The notes below the pieces were generated by a model. It was not told where the DNA came from. It did no database searches and was given only the letters and a program-made list of their open reading frames with translations. From positions 8,458,491 to 8,522,490 of the forward strand of contig OY720345.1 of the NCBI GenBank assembly GCA_963082975.1: a DNA stretch of 64,000 nucleotides, read 5' to 3'. The number at the start of each line of letters is the position of its first letter. Positions within the stretch are counted from its first letter, which is position 1. Source of the stretch: Labia minor. Lineage: Eukaryota; Arthropoda; Insecta; Dermaptera; Spongiphoridae. A program made the translations under genes and the position numbers. Of this stretch, positions 45,561-57,528 are shown piece by piece.

Positions 45561-45964
45561 CACCCGGTAAAATAATTGTATTATATATTTTAATTTTTAT
45601 CCCCTTTGATAATATTTTTTTTCCCCAATTAATTACAATTTTATTTTTTAACTTAAGAAAATAATCAATTAAATCCGAATTAATACATTTGTGATTATTA
45701 TTTCTTTTTTTCTATCTTGTTGGTCTTCAATATTAATTCAAGAAAATATAATAAAACAATTAAAATAATACAAATGAACAATTTCGTAACAAAATCAATA
45801 ATTTTACTTATTTTAAATTTTTTGATCAAGCAAAAAAAAGAGACTTATTTATGCTTGAATAACTAATAAAATGTATTACCTACAATTTAAAGAAAAAATA
45901 CTCAGCTGTTGTTTTTATTTACTTAAAGTATTTATGGTGGTTTCTTTAAATAAAGAACCATCTT

Positions 45965-46135
45965 TGATTAAAAGAACTTCCCACATCGCAGCCATCTTGA
46001 TTTTACATATAACCTTAACTATATCTGGAGATGCATAGAGATCATGCAATTCGACGGTATTTAGTCTCCGCCATTCCTATTCTCAAATACTCTAAATCTA
46101 CTCTCATCTCCCAGGGTCATAGACCATGCCACACT
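45965..46135 (-). pseudogene. Non-LTR retrotransposon C-terminal tail, copy 3
   Basis: Repeats the DESRFRVFENR and ELHDLYASPDIV portion of the tail seen at 45178-45560, with an internal deletion. It lies 400 bp further along in the same orientation, so the two may derive from one duplicated insertion. Confidence 0.65.
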
Positions 46136-47258
46136 CACTATCATTTAATAGAACCAACAAAATAATTGTTTTAATTATCTTTACAATACACCAATTTTAA
46201 ATAATAATTTATATTTCTATAATTGATAAATTTAACAAATAAATAATTTATTTGTATCAAATTGTTTTATAAGAAAAAATATAATAATATTATTATTATT
46301 ATTATTAAAAATATAAGAATCAAAAAACATTTTTTCCTTACCACGTACTTAGTACTTTTAGTCATTAATCTATCTAATCAAACTATTGATTTTCACAACT
46401 ATCTCTATTCTCTGCCATTTACTTCCATTCAATTGATATATTCTCTCCCAATTCTTTCATATATAATATAATATAATATACTTACTCGTACATTTATCTT
46501 TCTTGTTCTACCAATTTTTGGAAAATGATTTTTCCAACTACTATTACTTCTCGTATTACCAATTAATTTGTTTGTTTTTTTTTTTCTTTTAGGATGATTT
46601 TTTGTTATTTTCTCTCGAATAAATTAAACTTGACCTTTAGATATATTCAAAATAAATTGTGCTTATTAATTATAATCGTTTTCAATTTTAAACATATAGT
46701 TTTATTTGTAAGATAATTAATCTTAAATGAACTTTAGAGTAGGGATATATATATATGCGTAAGCCTCAATGACACATCATTAATTTCTACATTTTAATTA
46801 ATCTTTAATAAATTTTACTTGCTACTTATTGCTAGTATTATTCAAAAAGAAAAAAAAAACAAAAACAATCGAAAAAAGGAGTGTTCAAACATTGTATGGA
46901 CGAGTAATATAACATGAAAATGATAGAGAAAACAATTTAAAATCCAATTATTTTTATTTTATTATATATTTCAATTCAAGTTAATAAAAATAACGATGTG
47001 TTTTAAATATGTATATAAAAAAAATTGAAATTTTAAAACCTCCCCATTTTAACTCCTACCCTCCTTTATAATTAAATTTATAAAATAAATCATAATTCAT
47101 CATTCTAATAATATAATTTAATAAAAAAAAATAAAAAATAAAAAATATCAGGCATCAAAAATATTAATAAATGGAGATAGATGATTTCAAAAAGTATATA
47201 TAGGTTGTATAATCCTTTTAAATAATTTTTAAAAATATTGTTTTACTTTATACATTTG

Positions 47259-47323
<65 letters not shown>

Positions 47324-48107
47324 AGTATATAGAAAGAGATTTTTTAATAAAATTATAAAATTTATTTTAGTCTTGCATACATACATAAATAATTAATCTA
47401 ATTTCCATGAACAATCAATGCTAAGTAAGAAGCTTGAGCCAATAAAGGGACAAAGAAGACACCCCCTGCAGGTCAATTAATTACAAAGTTGTTTATCCAA
47501 GAGACGTTAGCGAGATCCACACTTACTTGTTAGTTTCCATTTTCCACTTTTCCTTCCTTCCTTTTCTCTCCATTCTCATCATTAATGAGTCGATAAGTTT
47601 AGAAATTAAAATTTTATAAAACACAATTCATTTAAAAATATTATGTATTTTTTTATAATTTTTCTTTTCACATTGAATAAAACTCTTAAAAATAGTTATA
47701 TATTATATAACGATGAGGATGATGATGATGATGATGTTTTCTATTATTTATCTATTCTTTGTTAACAACTTGTTATATTTAAATTATTATTTATTTATTT
47801 TTTTATTTTAATTTACACATTCAATTTAATTAATTTGATTAAGCGAAATATTTAAATATTTTATTTTATTTTTAATATTAAAATAAATAAATAATTAAAT
47901 ATTAAATTTGTTTTTTTGTTTTTTATTTAAATTTGAAAAATATAATTCTAGACTCGCTCATTTCAGCAAAGAATAGTGAGTGACAAGTACAAATCATCTC
48001 CCTATTGAAATAATAAATAATAAATAAATAGATAATGAAATAAATTATATATAATATTATATTGAATATTATAAGTAATATATTTAAGACAATATCTATC
48101 AATAATA
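46136..48107. other. AT-rich intergenic DNA
   Basis: Includes (TA)n then (GA)n at 47264-47322, a GATGAT tract near 47710-47737 and a GC-richer piece at 47430-47590 with no readable exon. Confidence 0.45.
47264..47322. repeat. Compound (TA)n(GA)n microsatellite
   Basis: Alternating TA changes directly to AGAGAG for about 33 bp. Confidence 0.9.
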
Positions 48108-48506
48108 AAGTGATTCTCAACTTTTTTTTTACCGCGGCACACTTTTAACGGTTTAAAAATTTGGAGGCACACAAAGAAAAAGATTAGTGTAAAAGTTTAC
48201 CATATATTGAAAAAAAGTGGTCCCAAAAACGGTTTACCTTTTTATTTTTTTAGAACCATATTGGAAAAAAATATTGGAAATGTTTAAGAACCTAGTCCCA
48301 AAAACGTTTTACCTTTTTTGTTAGAACCATATTGGAAAAATTTAGAAAAAAAAGTCGGAAATGTTTAAGAACCAAGTCTCAAAAACGTTTTACCTTTTTT
48401 TTTAGAACCATATTGGAAAAATTTAGAAAAAAAGTTGGAAATATTTAAGAGCCTCATAATCTCGCGACACACTAAAGTGTCGCGGCACAGTGATTGAGAA
48501 TCACTG
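48108..48506. mobile_element. hAT-type MITE with three internal repeats
   Basis: The right end, inverted, is CAGTGATTCTCAATC and the left is AAGTGATTCTCAAC. Flanks CAATAATA (48100-48107) and CTATAATA (48507-48514) differ at one base. The interior has three tandem copies, each about 80 bp, of a unit containing CCCAAAAACG, TTTACCTTTTT and TAGAACCATATTGGAAAAA. Confidence 0.8.
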
Positions 48507-48896
48507 CTATAATATATGGGTATAAATTTGTATTTTATTTTGGATTAAATTAATTTTTATATATTCTAAGTTAATTTGAAATTAATTTCCAAATTATTAA
48601 AATGTAACAAGAGAGGGATACAGTCAATTTGGAGATGAAACAAAAAAATTGTTAAAAAAATGTTTATTTTTCCTAAAAATAATAAACAAAAACAATTGTT
48701 ATTTTATTATTTGTTATTTCATTTGCCTTATATCTATCATTGCTAGATAAACAAAATACCACAGAATGAATTTTAAAATCTAAATTAGTATGTATATTTA
48801 ATTGTGAAACAATGATTATTTACTATTTTGTTGTTTATTCCATTTAATTTATTATATATATATATATATATTTGTTTCATTATAAACTTTACTTTG
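48507..48896. other. AT-rich DNA before the duplication
   Basis: Contains (TA)n at 48855-48871. No gene. Confidence 0.5.
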
Positions 48897-49075
48897 TTTC
48901 TACATTAGTTAACAAAAGTGTTTTTCAATTAATAGCAATCATACATAATTTGTTAAAGGATATACATTTATGAAATTTTAATATAATTTCAAAAACTATA
49001 TTATTATTATCATTAATAATAATTCCATTAAAACAAAATGATAGTTGTGATGTTGTGATACTTCTAAATTGATAG

Positions 49076-49705
49076 TTTTTTACCGACCGACGATAGTAAG
49101 GGAGGTATTGTTTTCACACCAAATTTCACATGTGGAGATTTTTACATATCTCCACGAATCATACATTTTCTTAACGGAAAAAAGTATTTTTAGCATGATG
49201 TCTGTCCGTCCGTCTGTCCGTCCGTATAGATGTGTACAGCCTGAACGGCTGAACGGATTTTGATGAAATTTGGTCTATTTACTTAATGCATCAGTGGGAT
49301 AAATTGATCAACTTTTGGTGCAAATCCGGAAACCGGAAGTGGTAGTATTAGCGATCGACGATAGGAAGGAAAGGGTTATTTTCACACCAAAGGAGATTTT
49401 TTTTATATATCACCACGAATCATGCACTTTGTATTGGTTTTATCCTCGATAAAAATCATATTTATTAGTTTTTTCTTGATTTAAAATTATATGACGTCAT
49501 CCAGCCATTCATGACGTCACAGCCTGGTCTTGCATATATATTATAAATAAAATAAAATTAAAAATGTTTATATTTATTATTTATGTATCCATATCTGTTT
49601 TTTATTACATTAATAGATATATTAAAATTATTTGAAATTGTTTCTGTAGCTTCTAATTAATTTACTTCAAACCGTAGGTCGGTTCGGACCTGGCCACAGG
49701 TCAAC
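49076..49705 (+). mobile_element. Family A Helentron-like element (unit 1)
   Basis: Well preserved: starts TTTTTTACCGACCGACGATA, has the GTCTGTCCGTCCGTCTGTCC tract at 49200, then GATTTTGATGAAATTTGG, a TGACGTCA pair near 49490-49520, and ends ACCGTAGGTCGGTT followed by the hairpin CCTG-GCCA-CAGG (49689-49700) and TCAAC. 630 bp, non-coding. Confidence 0.7.
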
Positions 49706-49736
49706 TTATTTTAGTATATTATTAAAAATTTCAAAA

Positions 49737-50429
49737 TGCGGGTAGCGGGTAGATACCTTCTCACGATCCCGGTGAGAGACAGATCTACCTCAGTGAGTGG
49801 CGCCCACTGCCCTACGCGAGCACATGCATTTTCTCTCATTCCTCGACCAAGGGAGTGCATGCCCTACCCAAATCATCCATCCAGACCCAATCCCCTTTAT
49901 TTCCTCTTCCTTCTTTCCAATCCACGCGTCAGGCTGTAGCGACAGGCCGGCTGGATCATCTTCGCGTCGCATCAACAATTAATGGAGAAATGTTATACGG
50001 TTAACGGCTAGGGCGTCCCCTGCAAGCGACGCGCATTGTCAGCACCCGGGCGATGCGAGAAATGGGTTAGGGTTACCCACCTATGGACGAGGTGGGCTAA
50101 AGAAGATAGTCCAACATCCACATCCACATCGACATCATCACCGACACGAACATCGTCACATCGGTCAGCATCAGCATCATTGCCATCAACCTCACTCAAA
50201 TCGTCCACAGCTACATCAAAGTCGTCAGCACCATCATCACCGTCATCGAAGGTTGAGTACCAAAGACCGCGTGGGAGGCCTAAAAAAACCAGCTGGTCCT
50301 GCCGTATAACGGGAGATCTAATGGCATCTGGTCTCTCTACAGACGACGCCAACAACAGATTTAGTTGGCGCCAATTAACGAGAAGAGCCGACCCCACACC
50401 CCGTGGGAAATAAGGCTAAGAAGAAGAAG
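49737..50429 (+). mobile_element. RTE-like retroposed insertion with 16-bp target duplication (unit 1)
   Basis: 693 bp of high GC content, flanked by ATTAAAAATTTCAAAA on both sides (49721-49736 and 50430-50445) and ending in (AAG)n. A plus frame (50036-50413) ends in a LINE-type tail: YQRPRGRPKKTSWS, then STDDANNRFSWRQLTRRADP, with the stop only about 16 bp before the tail, as in RTE-clade LINEs. Before it lies a Ser/Thr-rich stretch made by TCA/CAT-type trinucleotides, and the 5' end (TGCGGGTAGCGGGTAGATAC) has no RT. This fits a short non-autonomous derivative that keeps LINE ends, or a truncated LINE. The minus-strand Asp-rich frame is a shadow. Confidence 0.75.
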
Positions 50430-50445
50430 ATTAAAAATTTCAAAA

Positions 50446-51057
50446 AAGAGAGGCCGGGCGGGTCTTAGGGACCAGGTCTTCTGATAAAATGGGAAGGACC
50501 GGTGTTGATTATTTTACTAATAAAATATCAACAAACATGATAATCTCTGTGAATGGGAAATATCTTGCTTACTCCCTTGCTTTTTTTCATAGTAAACAAA
50601 AAAACGAAAATAATAATAATAAAAATAAAATAAAATAACAAATCTATTCGAAAAATAATATTTCAATGTAAATTTTATATAATTCGCAATATTTTTGTTA
50701 TTCTTATAGTAGTATATATTATTTTTTTACCTTCTCTCTCTCTCTCACTTTTATATTCCTTTCATTTCATTTGGCATAGGCAGTTTTTATATTCAAAAAG
50801 AAATATATATATATATATATATATATATAACGTGGGGATTATTTTTCCATTTGAGTATTTCTATTCATTGTGTTATACTTTGAAATATGATTACAAAAAT
50901 AAAATAACACCAGTATAGGAAGAAAAAATTGATGCATTTATGATGTTTTTTTTTTACTCTTAACCAAATTATTTCAGGAAGATTTATTATAAATAAAAAT
51001 CGAATGCCAAGTATTTTGATTGATTTTCAACTAATCTACTAATATTAAAAACAAATA
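50446..51057. other. AT-rich DNA
   Basis: A GGCCGGGCGGG patch near 50453 is followed by AT-rich DNA with a (TA)n at 50804-50829. No gene. Confidence 0.5.
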
Positions 51058-51672
51058 AGCTGGAGTGTCTCCACTCGACTATCTCGCAATTTGAATTGGA
51101 TTAAATAACATATATTATATTTAAATTAAATTTAATTAATTATAAATTATAAATTTAAATTAATAAATAATATTTATTAAACCAGCGCGTGTTGACTTTT
51201 TGTTGATGGCACCACGTCACGTGCTGGCGCATGAATTGCAATCGTGTTAAATAATGAATTCCAGTACTTTCAGCGATTCAATCAATCTGCAATTCTATAT
51301 ATAGCAGTTTTATACAATTTTTAATCATGTGAAAAACTATCAAACATGTATTTTTATTTTTACGGTCAGCTTAGAGGACAAAAAATCAAAACGTTGTAGG
51401 TAATGAGCCTCTTCTGGTTGAGCTACATTTCTCAAAAGTTGATCGAAAACTATGAATTTTGCATAATTCCCCTGTACCAAATTTCATGATTCTAGCTCAA
51501 ACCATTTTTGCGTAATCTTGTCTACATACATACACACATACATACACACACACACAGAGACATTTTTCTCAATTTTAGTGAAAATGATTCAGGAACCTTC
51601 AAAACGTATAAAAACATCAAAATCTCGACATCGAAAATTTTCGTGATCGCAATACTATCTCTAGCGAGATAC
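51058..51672 (+). mobile_element. Family B paired-hairpin element, copy 3
   Basis: 5' AGCTGGAGTGTCTCCACTCG and 3' ACTATCTC-TAGC-GAGATAC, the last base of the stem changed. Contains (CATA)/(CACA) microsatellite at 51522-51556. Non-coding. Confidence 0.8.
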
Positions 51673-51851
51673 TTATATGATAATTATATTTGCAATTTGC
51701 CTTAGAAAACAGATGGTAATATTTGAACGAAAAGACCGTATTTTGCTATTTTATATGATTAAATTATTAATTAATTAACATAATTTGAATTTAATATGTA
51801 GAATAGCGTAAAACCTATTTTGTTATTTACAAGTATATACACACCTGCCTA

Positions 51852-51894
<43 letters not shown>

Positions 51895-52554
51895 CTGTGG
51901 TAGTTACCGTCTTTATTACAGCCTAAACTACCAATGTTTCGAATCCCGGGCCTAGTAAGGAAATTTCCCTTTCTGTTGTCAGATAAGAGATCCATTTAAC
52001 CTATGAGATCAAAATTGAATTAAAAAGTAGTTGTTGTCGAATAAGAAAATCAAGGAAAGGGTAATTGGAAGTACTAATCACACAAAATCCCTACTCTGCC
52101 TAGAAGGCAACCACAAATTGAAAACATAATAAATGCCATTTATCCATAAGAGATAGAATACTTTGCTAAAAAATATTAATGAAAAAAATTCAAAAGATCA
52201 AAGTTAAAGTATTTTACTATAGAATGTGAAAGAAAGAGAGCAAGAGAGAACGTTATATAATATATATTCTAGGATTAGATGGAAACGAAAGTTCAAAAAA
52301 AAAAAAAAAAAAAAAAAAAGAATCTTATTTGAAAGACGAAAGGGAAGAACTTAAACTCGAGTTTCTAAGAGGTAATCAAATTGCAGAAATTTTATTAGTT
52401 CAAGTTTTTTAACCACAATTGAATGTATTTCTTAAAAGGCGATTTTCTTATAACAAATATTGATTCATTATTTTTTTTTTTTTTTATTTTTTATGTTATT
52501 TTTTGAGATTTTAGGTAAAAAAAAACTATAATAGAACATATAATATTAAAGATT
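51673..52554. other. Unique DNA
   Basis: (TA)n at 51854-51892 and an A-run of 25 at 52295-52319. A segment near 51900-52150 has slightly higher GC but no exon signals. Confidence 0.45.
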
Positions 52555-53300
52555 AGCTGGAGTGTCTCCACTCGACTATCTCGCAATTTGAATTGGATTA
52601 AATAACATAATATATTAAATTATTAAAGCTTTGATGGTTATTTTTATTTATAACGGAATTTTGAAAATTAAACCACATATTGACAACGTATTGCAGAAGT
52701 AGCAATCGAAACGTTGTGTATATGTTTGTATTTTTTGAATAAATTTACAATAACAAATATCAATATGTGGTTTAATTTACAAAATTCCGTTATAACATAA
52801 TATATTATATTTAAATTAAATTTAATTAATTTTAAATTAAAATTAATAAATAATATTTATGTTTGGCTCTTTGTTGATGGCACCAGGTCACGTGTTGGAG
52901 CGTGAGATTTGCAGTGTTAAAAAATTAATTCTGGTACTTTGAGCGATTCAATCAAGCTGAAATTCTATATATAGCAGTTTTATACAATTTTTAATCATGT
53001 GAAAAATTATCAAATATATATCTTTATTTTTACGGCCACTTTAGAGGAAAAAAAATCAAAACGTTGTAGGTAATGACCCTGTTCCGGTTGAGCTACATTT
53101 CTCAGAAGTTGATAGAAAACTACGAATTTTGAATAATGCCCATGTACCAAATTTCATCATTCTAGCTCAAACCGTTTTTGACAAATCTTGTCTACATACA
53201 CACTGACATTTTTCTCAACCTTAGTGAAAATGATTCAGGAACCTAAAAACGTATAAAAACATCAAAATCTCAACATCGAATGGCTAGCGGCTAGATAGTA
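52555..53300 (+). mobile_element. Family B element, copy 4, interrupted
   Basis: Starts AGCTGGAGTGTCTCCACTCG and ends GGCTAGATAGTA. A 176-bp hairpin element (52618-52793) interrupts its AT-rich part, and the 3' hairpin is eroded. Confidence 0.75.
52618..52793 (+). mobile_element. Small Penelope-like hairpin element
   Basis: Inserted in a family B copy and flanked by the 14-bp repeat AACATAATATATTA (52604-52617 and 52794-52807). It has inverted arms (TATAACGGAATTTTG and CAAAATTCCGTTATA, TTAAACCACATATTG and its inverse). Between them TTGCAGAAGTAGCAATCG, followed by AAACGTTG, resembles the stem and GAAAC box of Penelope-type hammerheads. It shares its start with 54509-54728. Confidence 0.6.
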
Positions 53301-54508
53301 ATTATTGTATTTTCTATTTGTTAAATTTTTATTAATATTTATATTTTTTCTATTTGTGGGATATTATTTATTTTAAATTCATTTTTTATTTTAATTTTTA
53401 TTTAATAATAAATTATTATATGAATAATAAATAAATATTTTACCAATTTCTCATAATCATTTATTTTTTTGTTTTTTAAAAAAAAAATAGAATCAAAATA
53501 TTGGATTTTTTTTTTTTGTGAATATAGAATAGATTTTTCGATGTTCATTTAGAAGATTGATTGGTTTATATATCAATATTGATAAACGATATTGATTTAT
53601 TTAGCAATATTTGTGATTTATTTCTTTATCTATCTTTTCTCATTTTTTTTATCTATTAAATCTGTCTAATGTATCTTAGTCAGTTAGATTGATTTTTCTT
53701 TGGTCGTATGTTGCAAACTCTCTCTCTTTCTCTCACTTTGATCTTTTAGACCTTTTAGATCTTTTAGTAGGTGAATGATTTCTATTGGTCAATTCACAGT
53801 CATCGTTATTGATTTTATTTGTACATTTAAATTTTTTAATAAAATTTTATTCTATATAAATATATGATATATCTATATAGAACAAAAAATAAATTATTTT
53901 CAAATTTAACGAATGTTAACGCAAAGGGGTTCTGTTATGGACTTGCCAAAAGAAATTATGTTAGAGCACATAAAACAAATTGCATTAACTATTTTTTAAT
54001 TATACAAAGACTGGTAATTCACGGCCGCCAGCAATCTTTTTTTTAAGGATATTAGCTTAACCTTCCTTTTAAGTCAATAATACCTACCTAAATAATTAGG
54101 AATCAATTTTTACCAGTTAGACTAAAATACCTCTCAAATATTTAAGAGCTATCTGATTCGTCACCAGATGACCCGTCGACTGCAGAAACGAGGGTTTTAT
54201 TCTCTACTTAAAGATATAAATAAAAACAATGGATGCTCTCCAAAACACAATTAATTCAATTTACCTGCGTTTCTTAATGTAACAAGAAAATATTTATTGA
54301 ATATAAAAAGAATTTAATTGATTTGCTGATATATTTATAAAATTCAATGTGTAACAAATACAAAATTTTACATAAAAGCTAAAAGGTAGTTTCAACAATA
54401 TAACACTAAATAAATTGATTAATTTATATAATAACTCTAAATTATATAACTAAATTTGAGGTAGTTCAATATGTAAATAAAGAGAGAAAATTTTAAACAA
54501 ATTATTTA
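53301..54508. other. AT-rich intergenic DNA
   Basis: No convincing exon. The small frame at 53864-54046 has no family similarity or splice signals. Confidence 0.45.
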
Positions 54509-54728
54509 TTAAAGCTTTTGTGGTTATTTTGATAATTATTAAGGGAACTTTTATTAAAAGACCACATTGTTTGTATAAAATTATTTATTAAATTAAAATA
54601 ACTGTATAACTGAACAACTGTACAGTTATTTTAAATATGTATAACTGAACAACTGTACAGTTATTTTAATTTAATAAATAATTTTATACAAACAATGTGG
54701 TCTTTTAATAAAAATTCCCTTAATAACT
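54509..54728 (+). mobile_element. Hairpin element related to 52618-52793
   Basis: Shares the order TTATTAAAGCTTTTGTGGTT, then AAGGGAACTTTT and AAGACCACATTG with the smaller element. Arms 54537-54607 and 54654-54726 are inverted copies around two direct repeats of GTATAACTGAACAACTGTAC. Repeated at about 63736-63955. Confidence 0.65.
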
Positions 54729-54992
54729 CTTAAACAGTTGATCTCAAATAACCAATATTTCAAATTATAATTAATAAGTAAATTAACAAATTAATTAATA
54801 TGAATTCAAATACCTGGGCAGCAATAATTATACAAAAGGATAATTTATCAAACCTTAAATAATAGTTTTATAATTCCAAAAACATAATCGAGAAGTCCTT
54901 CAGATAGGACTTTCCTTCTCGAAAGACCAAAGCAAATAGACAGAGCTCCAGCGAAATATGGCAAAAGAGCTCAGAACCAAAGGCATAAAAAC

Positions 54993-55256
54993 AAGAACCT
55001 CTGACTTTTGTACGTCCTACGCAAGGACAACGCCTATCAAGTCGGTTATATCAATGAAGTGTCCTATGATCAGTACAACGGGTCCTCTCAATCTTTACCT
55101 TGATTTTCTTGATCGAAGGCGCTACTTTTTATCAAGTAGCTATTCCACAATGTTGATCCCGGAGGCTGGGTTGACTCCGTCCCATAGACCCCAGCTAGAG
55201 ATATTCCCTTGCCAGGCCCGGGACCAAGTGAATGTGAGACAGCGATGGCGTCTTAT
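54993..55256 (-). mobile_element. tRNA-derived SINE, copy 2
   Basis: About 260 bp matching 12403-12702 (TACTTGATAAAAAGTAGCGC, CGGAGGCTGGGTTGACTCCG), but the B-box region is shortened to GGCCCGGGACCAAG, so it would not be transcribed by polymerase III. Open frames across it are shadows. Confidence 0.75.
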
Positions 55257-56400
55257 AAAAACAAGAAGGCAACTAAATATTCAAATTTTCAGTCCCGTGT
55301 CTCGTGACTGTGTTTGCCCACTTCGCCTTTAGACTTTTACAAAAAATTTTAAAATGATAATTAGATGGAGGTTTAATCTTGCTCAAACAACGAATAAAAT
55401 TAGAAAATATTTATATATATTTGTGTTTTTACTTAAATTATAAAATATATATTTACTATCAAGCTCAGTCGTTGTCAATAAAATTTTTATTTTATAAATT
55501 TAAATTACCTATATAAAATAATCTATTAACATAAATAGTTTTTTTTTAATGAATTATTAAGAATTTATTAATTCAGATTTTTCAAATATGGATTAATAAA
55601 TTATAATTATAGTATAAATTAAATTAAATTGAATGTAATCTTAAGTTTATATTGGTTTTTATTATTTTATTTTTTTTTTTAAATGTTGATGTAAACAGGT
55701 AAATAGTAGAATGTGGAACAAAGCCATTTGTTTATATGAAAGGTGTGTAAAGTTCAAAATGTGTACAATCCTTTGAGTTGGTTAATTTATAAAGCCCTTT
55801 TAGTCAAGGGTTGTAAATTCTTATTAACAACGTTGCTACCCCATGTGCTAATAAGGTGTTTGCATGGTTTTAGAAATTGCCTCTCAATTGATTTATCATG
55901 TCATATTAATCTCGACATTTTAGTGTAGACATACGCCTGATTGTGCCCCTCCAAGGCATTCCCAGGACAATCAATTCTATCCACTTAATCCCATCGAGGA
56001 AGCTAGCGATGTTGTTAATCCTTTCTTATCAACCCTTTTATGTCATCTGTCATACACTCCAGCTATTCACTAATAAATTCACGATCGATATATATTTTTA
56101 TTTTTTTTTTATTTTCAATACCAATTCAAGATTATTTAGAAATATTTACAAAAACATTTCTTAGAAGGAATATCATTATTTTGTGCAATAGATACTCGTA
56201 TATTTTCGTATATTTTCAGATTTTTTTTTACAATGAAAATACAAGATCAAATATGATGAATTGAGAATGAATTAAATTTGAATTTCAAATCCGCAAAAAC
56301 AAAAATCATTTATATTTAAAAATTAAATTCTTAAAAAATGTAAAACTAGAAATAAACTTACTTTTTTTAATCATTATTATTTTTTTAAAAAATATAATGA

Positions 56401-56449
<49 letters not shown>

Positions 56450-57268
56450 TTTTTATTATTATTATTATTTTTATTATATTATATATTGATAATAATTTTT
56501 ATAGTTATAGCAATAAGTGTGGCTAGTATTTATTTTTTATTTATTTTCTTAATTAATTAATTATCTCATTTTTAATTATTTAATTTTTTATTCGTTTTTT
56601 TTTTAAATTAATAATAAAATTAATGAATCAATGGGAATGAATTTGGCCTAGTTACGATTAAATTTTATTATGCAAAGAGTACGTATCACTGTTGATTGCA
56701 AATAAAAGGTAAATCCGTGTTTTGTACGACTGGATCATCCTTTTCAGAATACTGAATGAGTATATAAAGGTACGTAATCCATCCATCGAGTATAACACGC
56801 TCATTGGGATTTTATAAATCTACCGACCTTAATTAAGTTAGAAAGATATTCTACCAAAAGAATCTGGCTTTAAGTAAATTAAATATATAACCATTTAATT
56901 TTATTAAAACAATTTGAGTTTATGATATTTTTTTAGACTTGGTTTTATTTCACGTTTTAATTTTAAAAAGTTATATTGAACTTTTTTAGGAAAAAAAAAA
57001 TATTAAAACTATTCTTTGAGTTGAATTTTCAAACTTTAATCTGAAGAACATGAACAAAAATCTCCAAAATTTAAAAAAAATTTATAATTTTTTTTAAAAA
57101 AAATATCACTTTTTATAAAAATATTTACACAATTAAATAAATATACTTATTTATAATTTTTAATTAATATACAATTTTTAATATATATATATACACCTGT
57201 CCCCCGTTTTACACGGTACTTTTTTTACACAATTTCGATTTTACACGGATTTTAAATTAACCGATTTC
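55257..57268. other. Intergenic DNA
   Basis: Mostly AT-rich. 55690-56040 is GC-richer with short frames that I cannot identify. (ATT)n lies at 56399-56476. At 57199-57262, GTCCCCCGTTTTACACGG and GATTTTACACGG look like a small repeat fragment. Confidence 0.4.
56399..56476. repeat. (ATT)n microsatellite
   Basis: Long, slightly interrupted ATT array. Confidence 0.9.
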
Positions 57269-57528
57269 AAATTTGAATTGGAGTAAATAATATATATTAT
57301 ATTTAAATTAAATTTAATTAAATATAAATTAAAATTAATAAATAATATTTATTAAACCAGTGCATGTTTGGCTCTTTGTTGATGGCTCCACGTCACGTGC
57401 TAGCGCATGAATTGCAATCGTGTTAAAAAATGAATTCCAGTACTTTCAGCGATTCAATCAATCTGCAATTCTATATATAGCAGTTTTATACAATTTTTAA
57501 TCATGTGAAAAACTATCAAACATGTATT
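57269..57528 (+). mobile_element. Family B element, partial, cut by family A
   Basis: Lacks the 5' hairpin, begins at AATTTGAATTGG and stops at CATGTATTTTTA, where a family A element starts. It resembles copy 3 most closely. Confidence 0.7.

Noticed and set aside
49069-49263. 64-codon plus frame in family A and its duplicate at 58295
   Set aside because: Translates the GTCC microsatellite (SVRPSVRPY). The element is non-coding in all copies.
50008-50397. 129-codon Asp-rich minus-strand frame and its duplicate at 59234-59623
   Set aside because: Shadow of the TCA/CAT trinucleotide stretch inside the retroposed insertion. The plus frame carries the LINE-type tail.
54958-55332. 124-codon plus-strand frame
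   Set aside because: Runs through the antisense of a tRNA-type SINE and continues into unrelated flanks.
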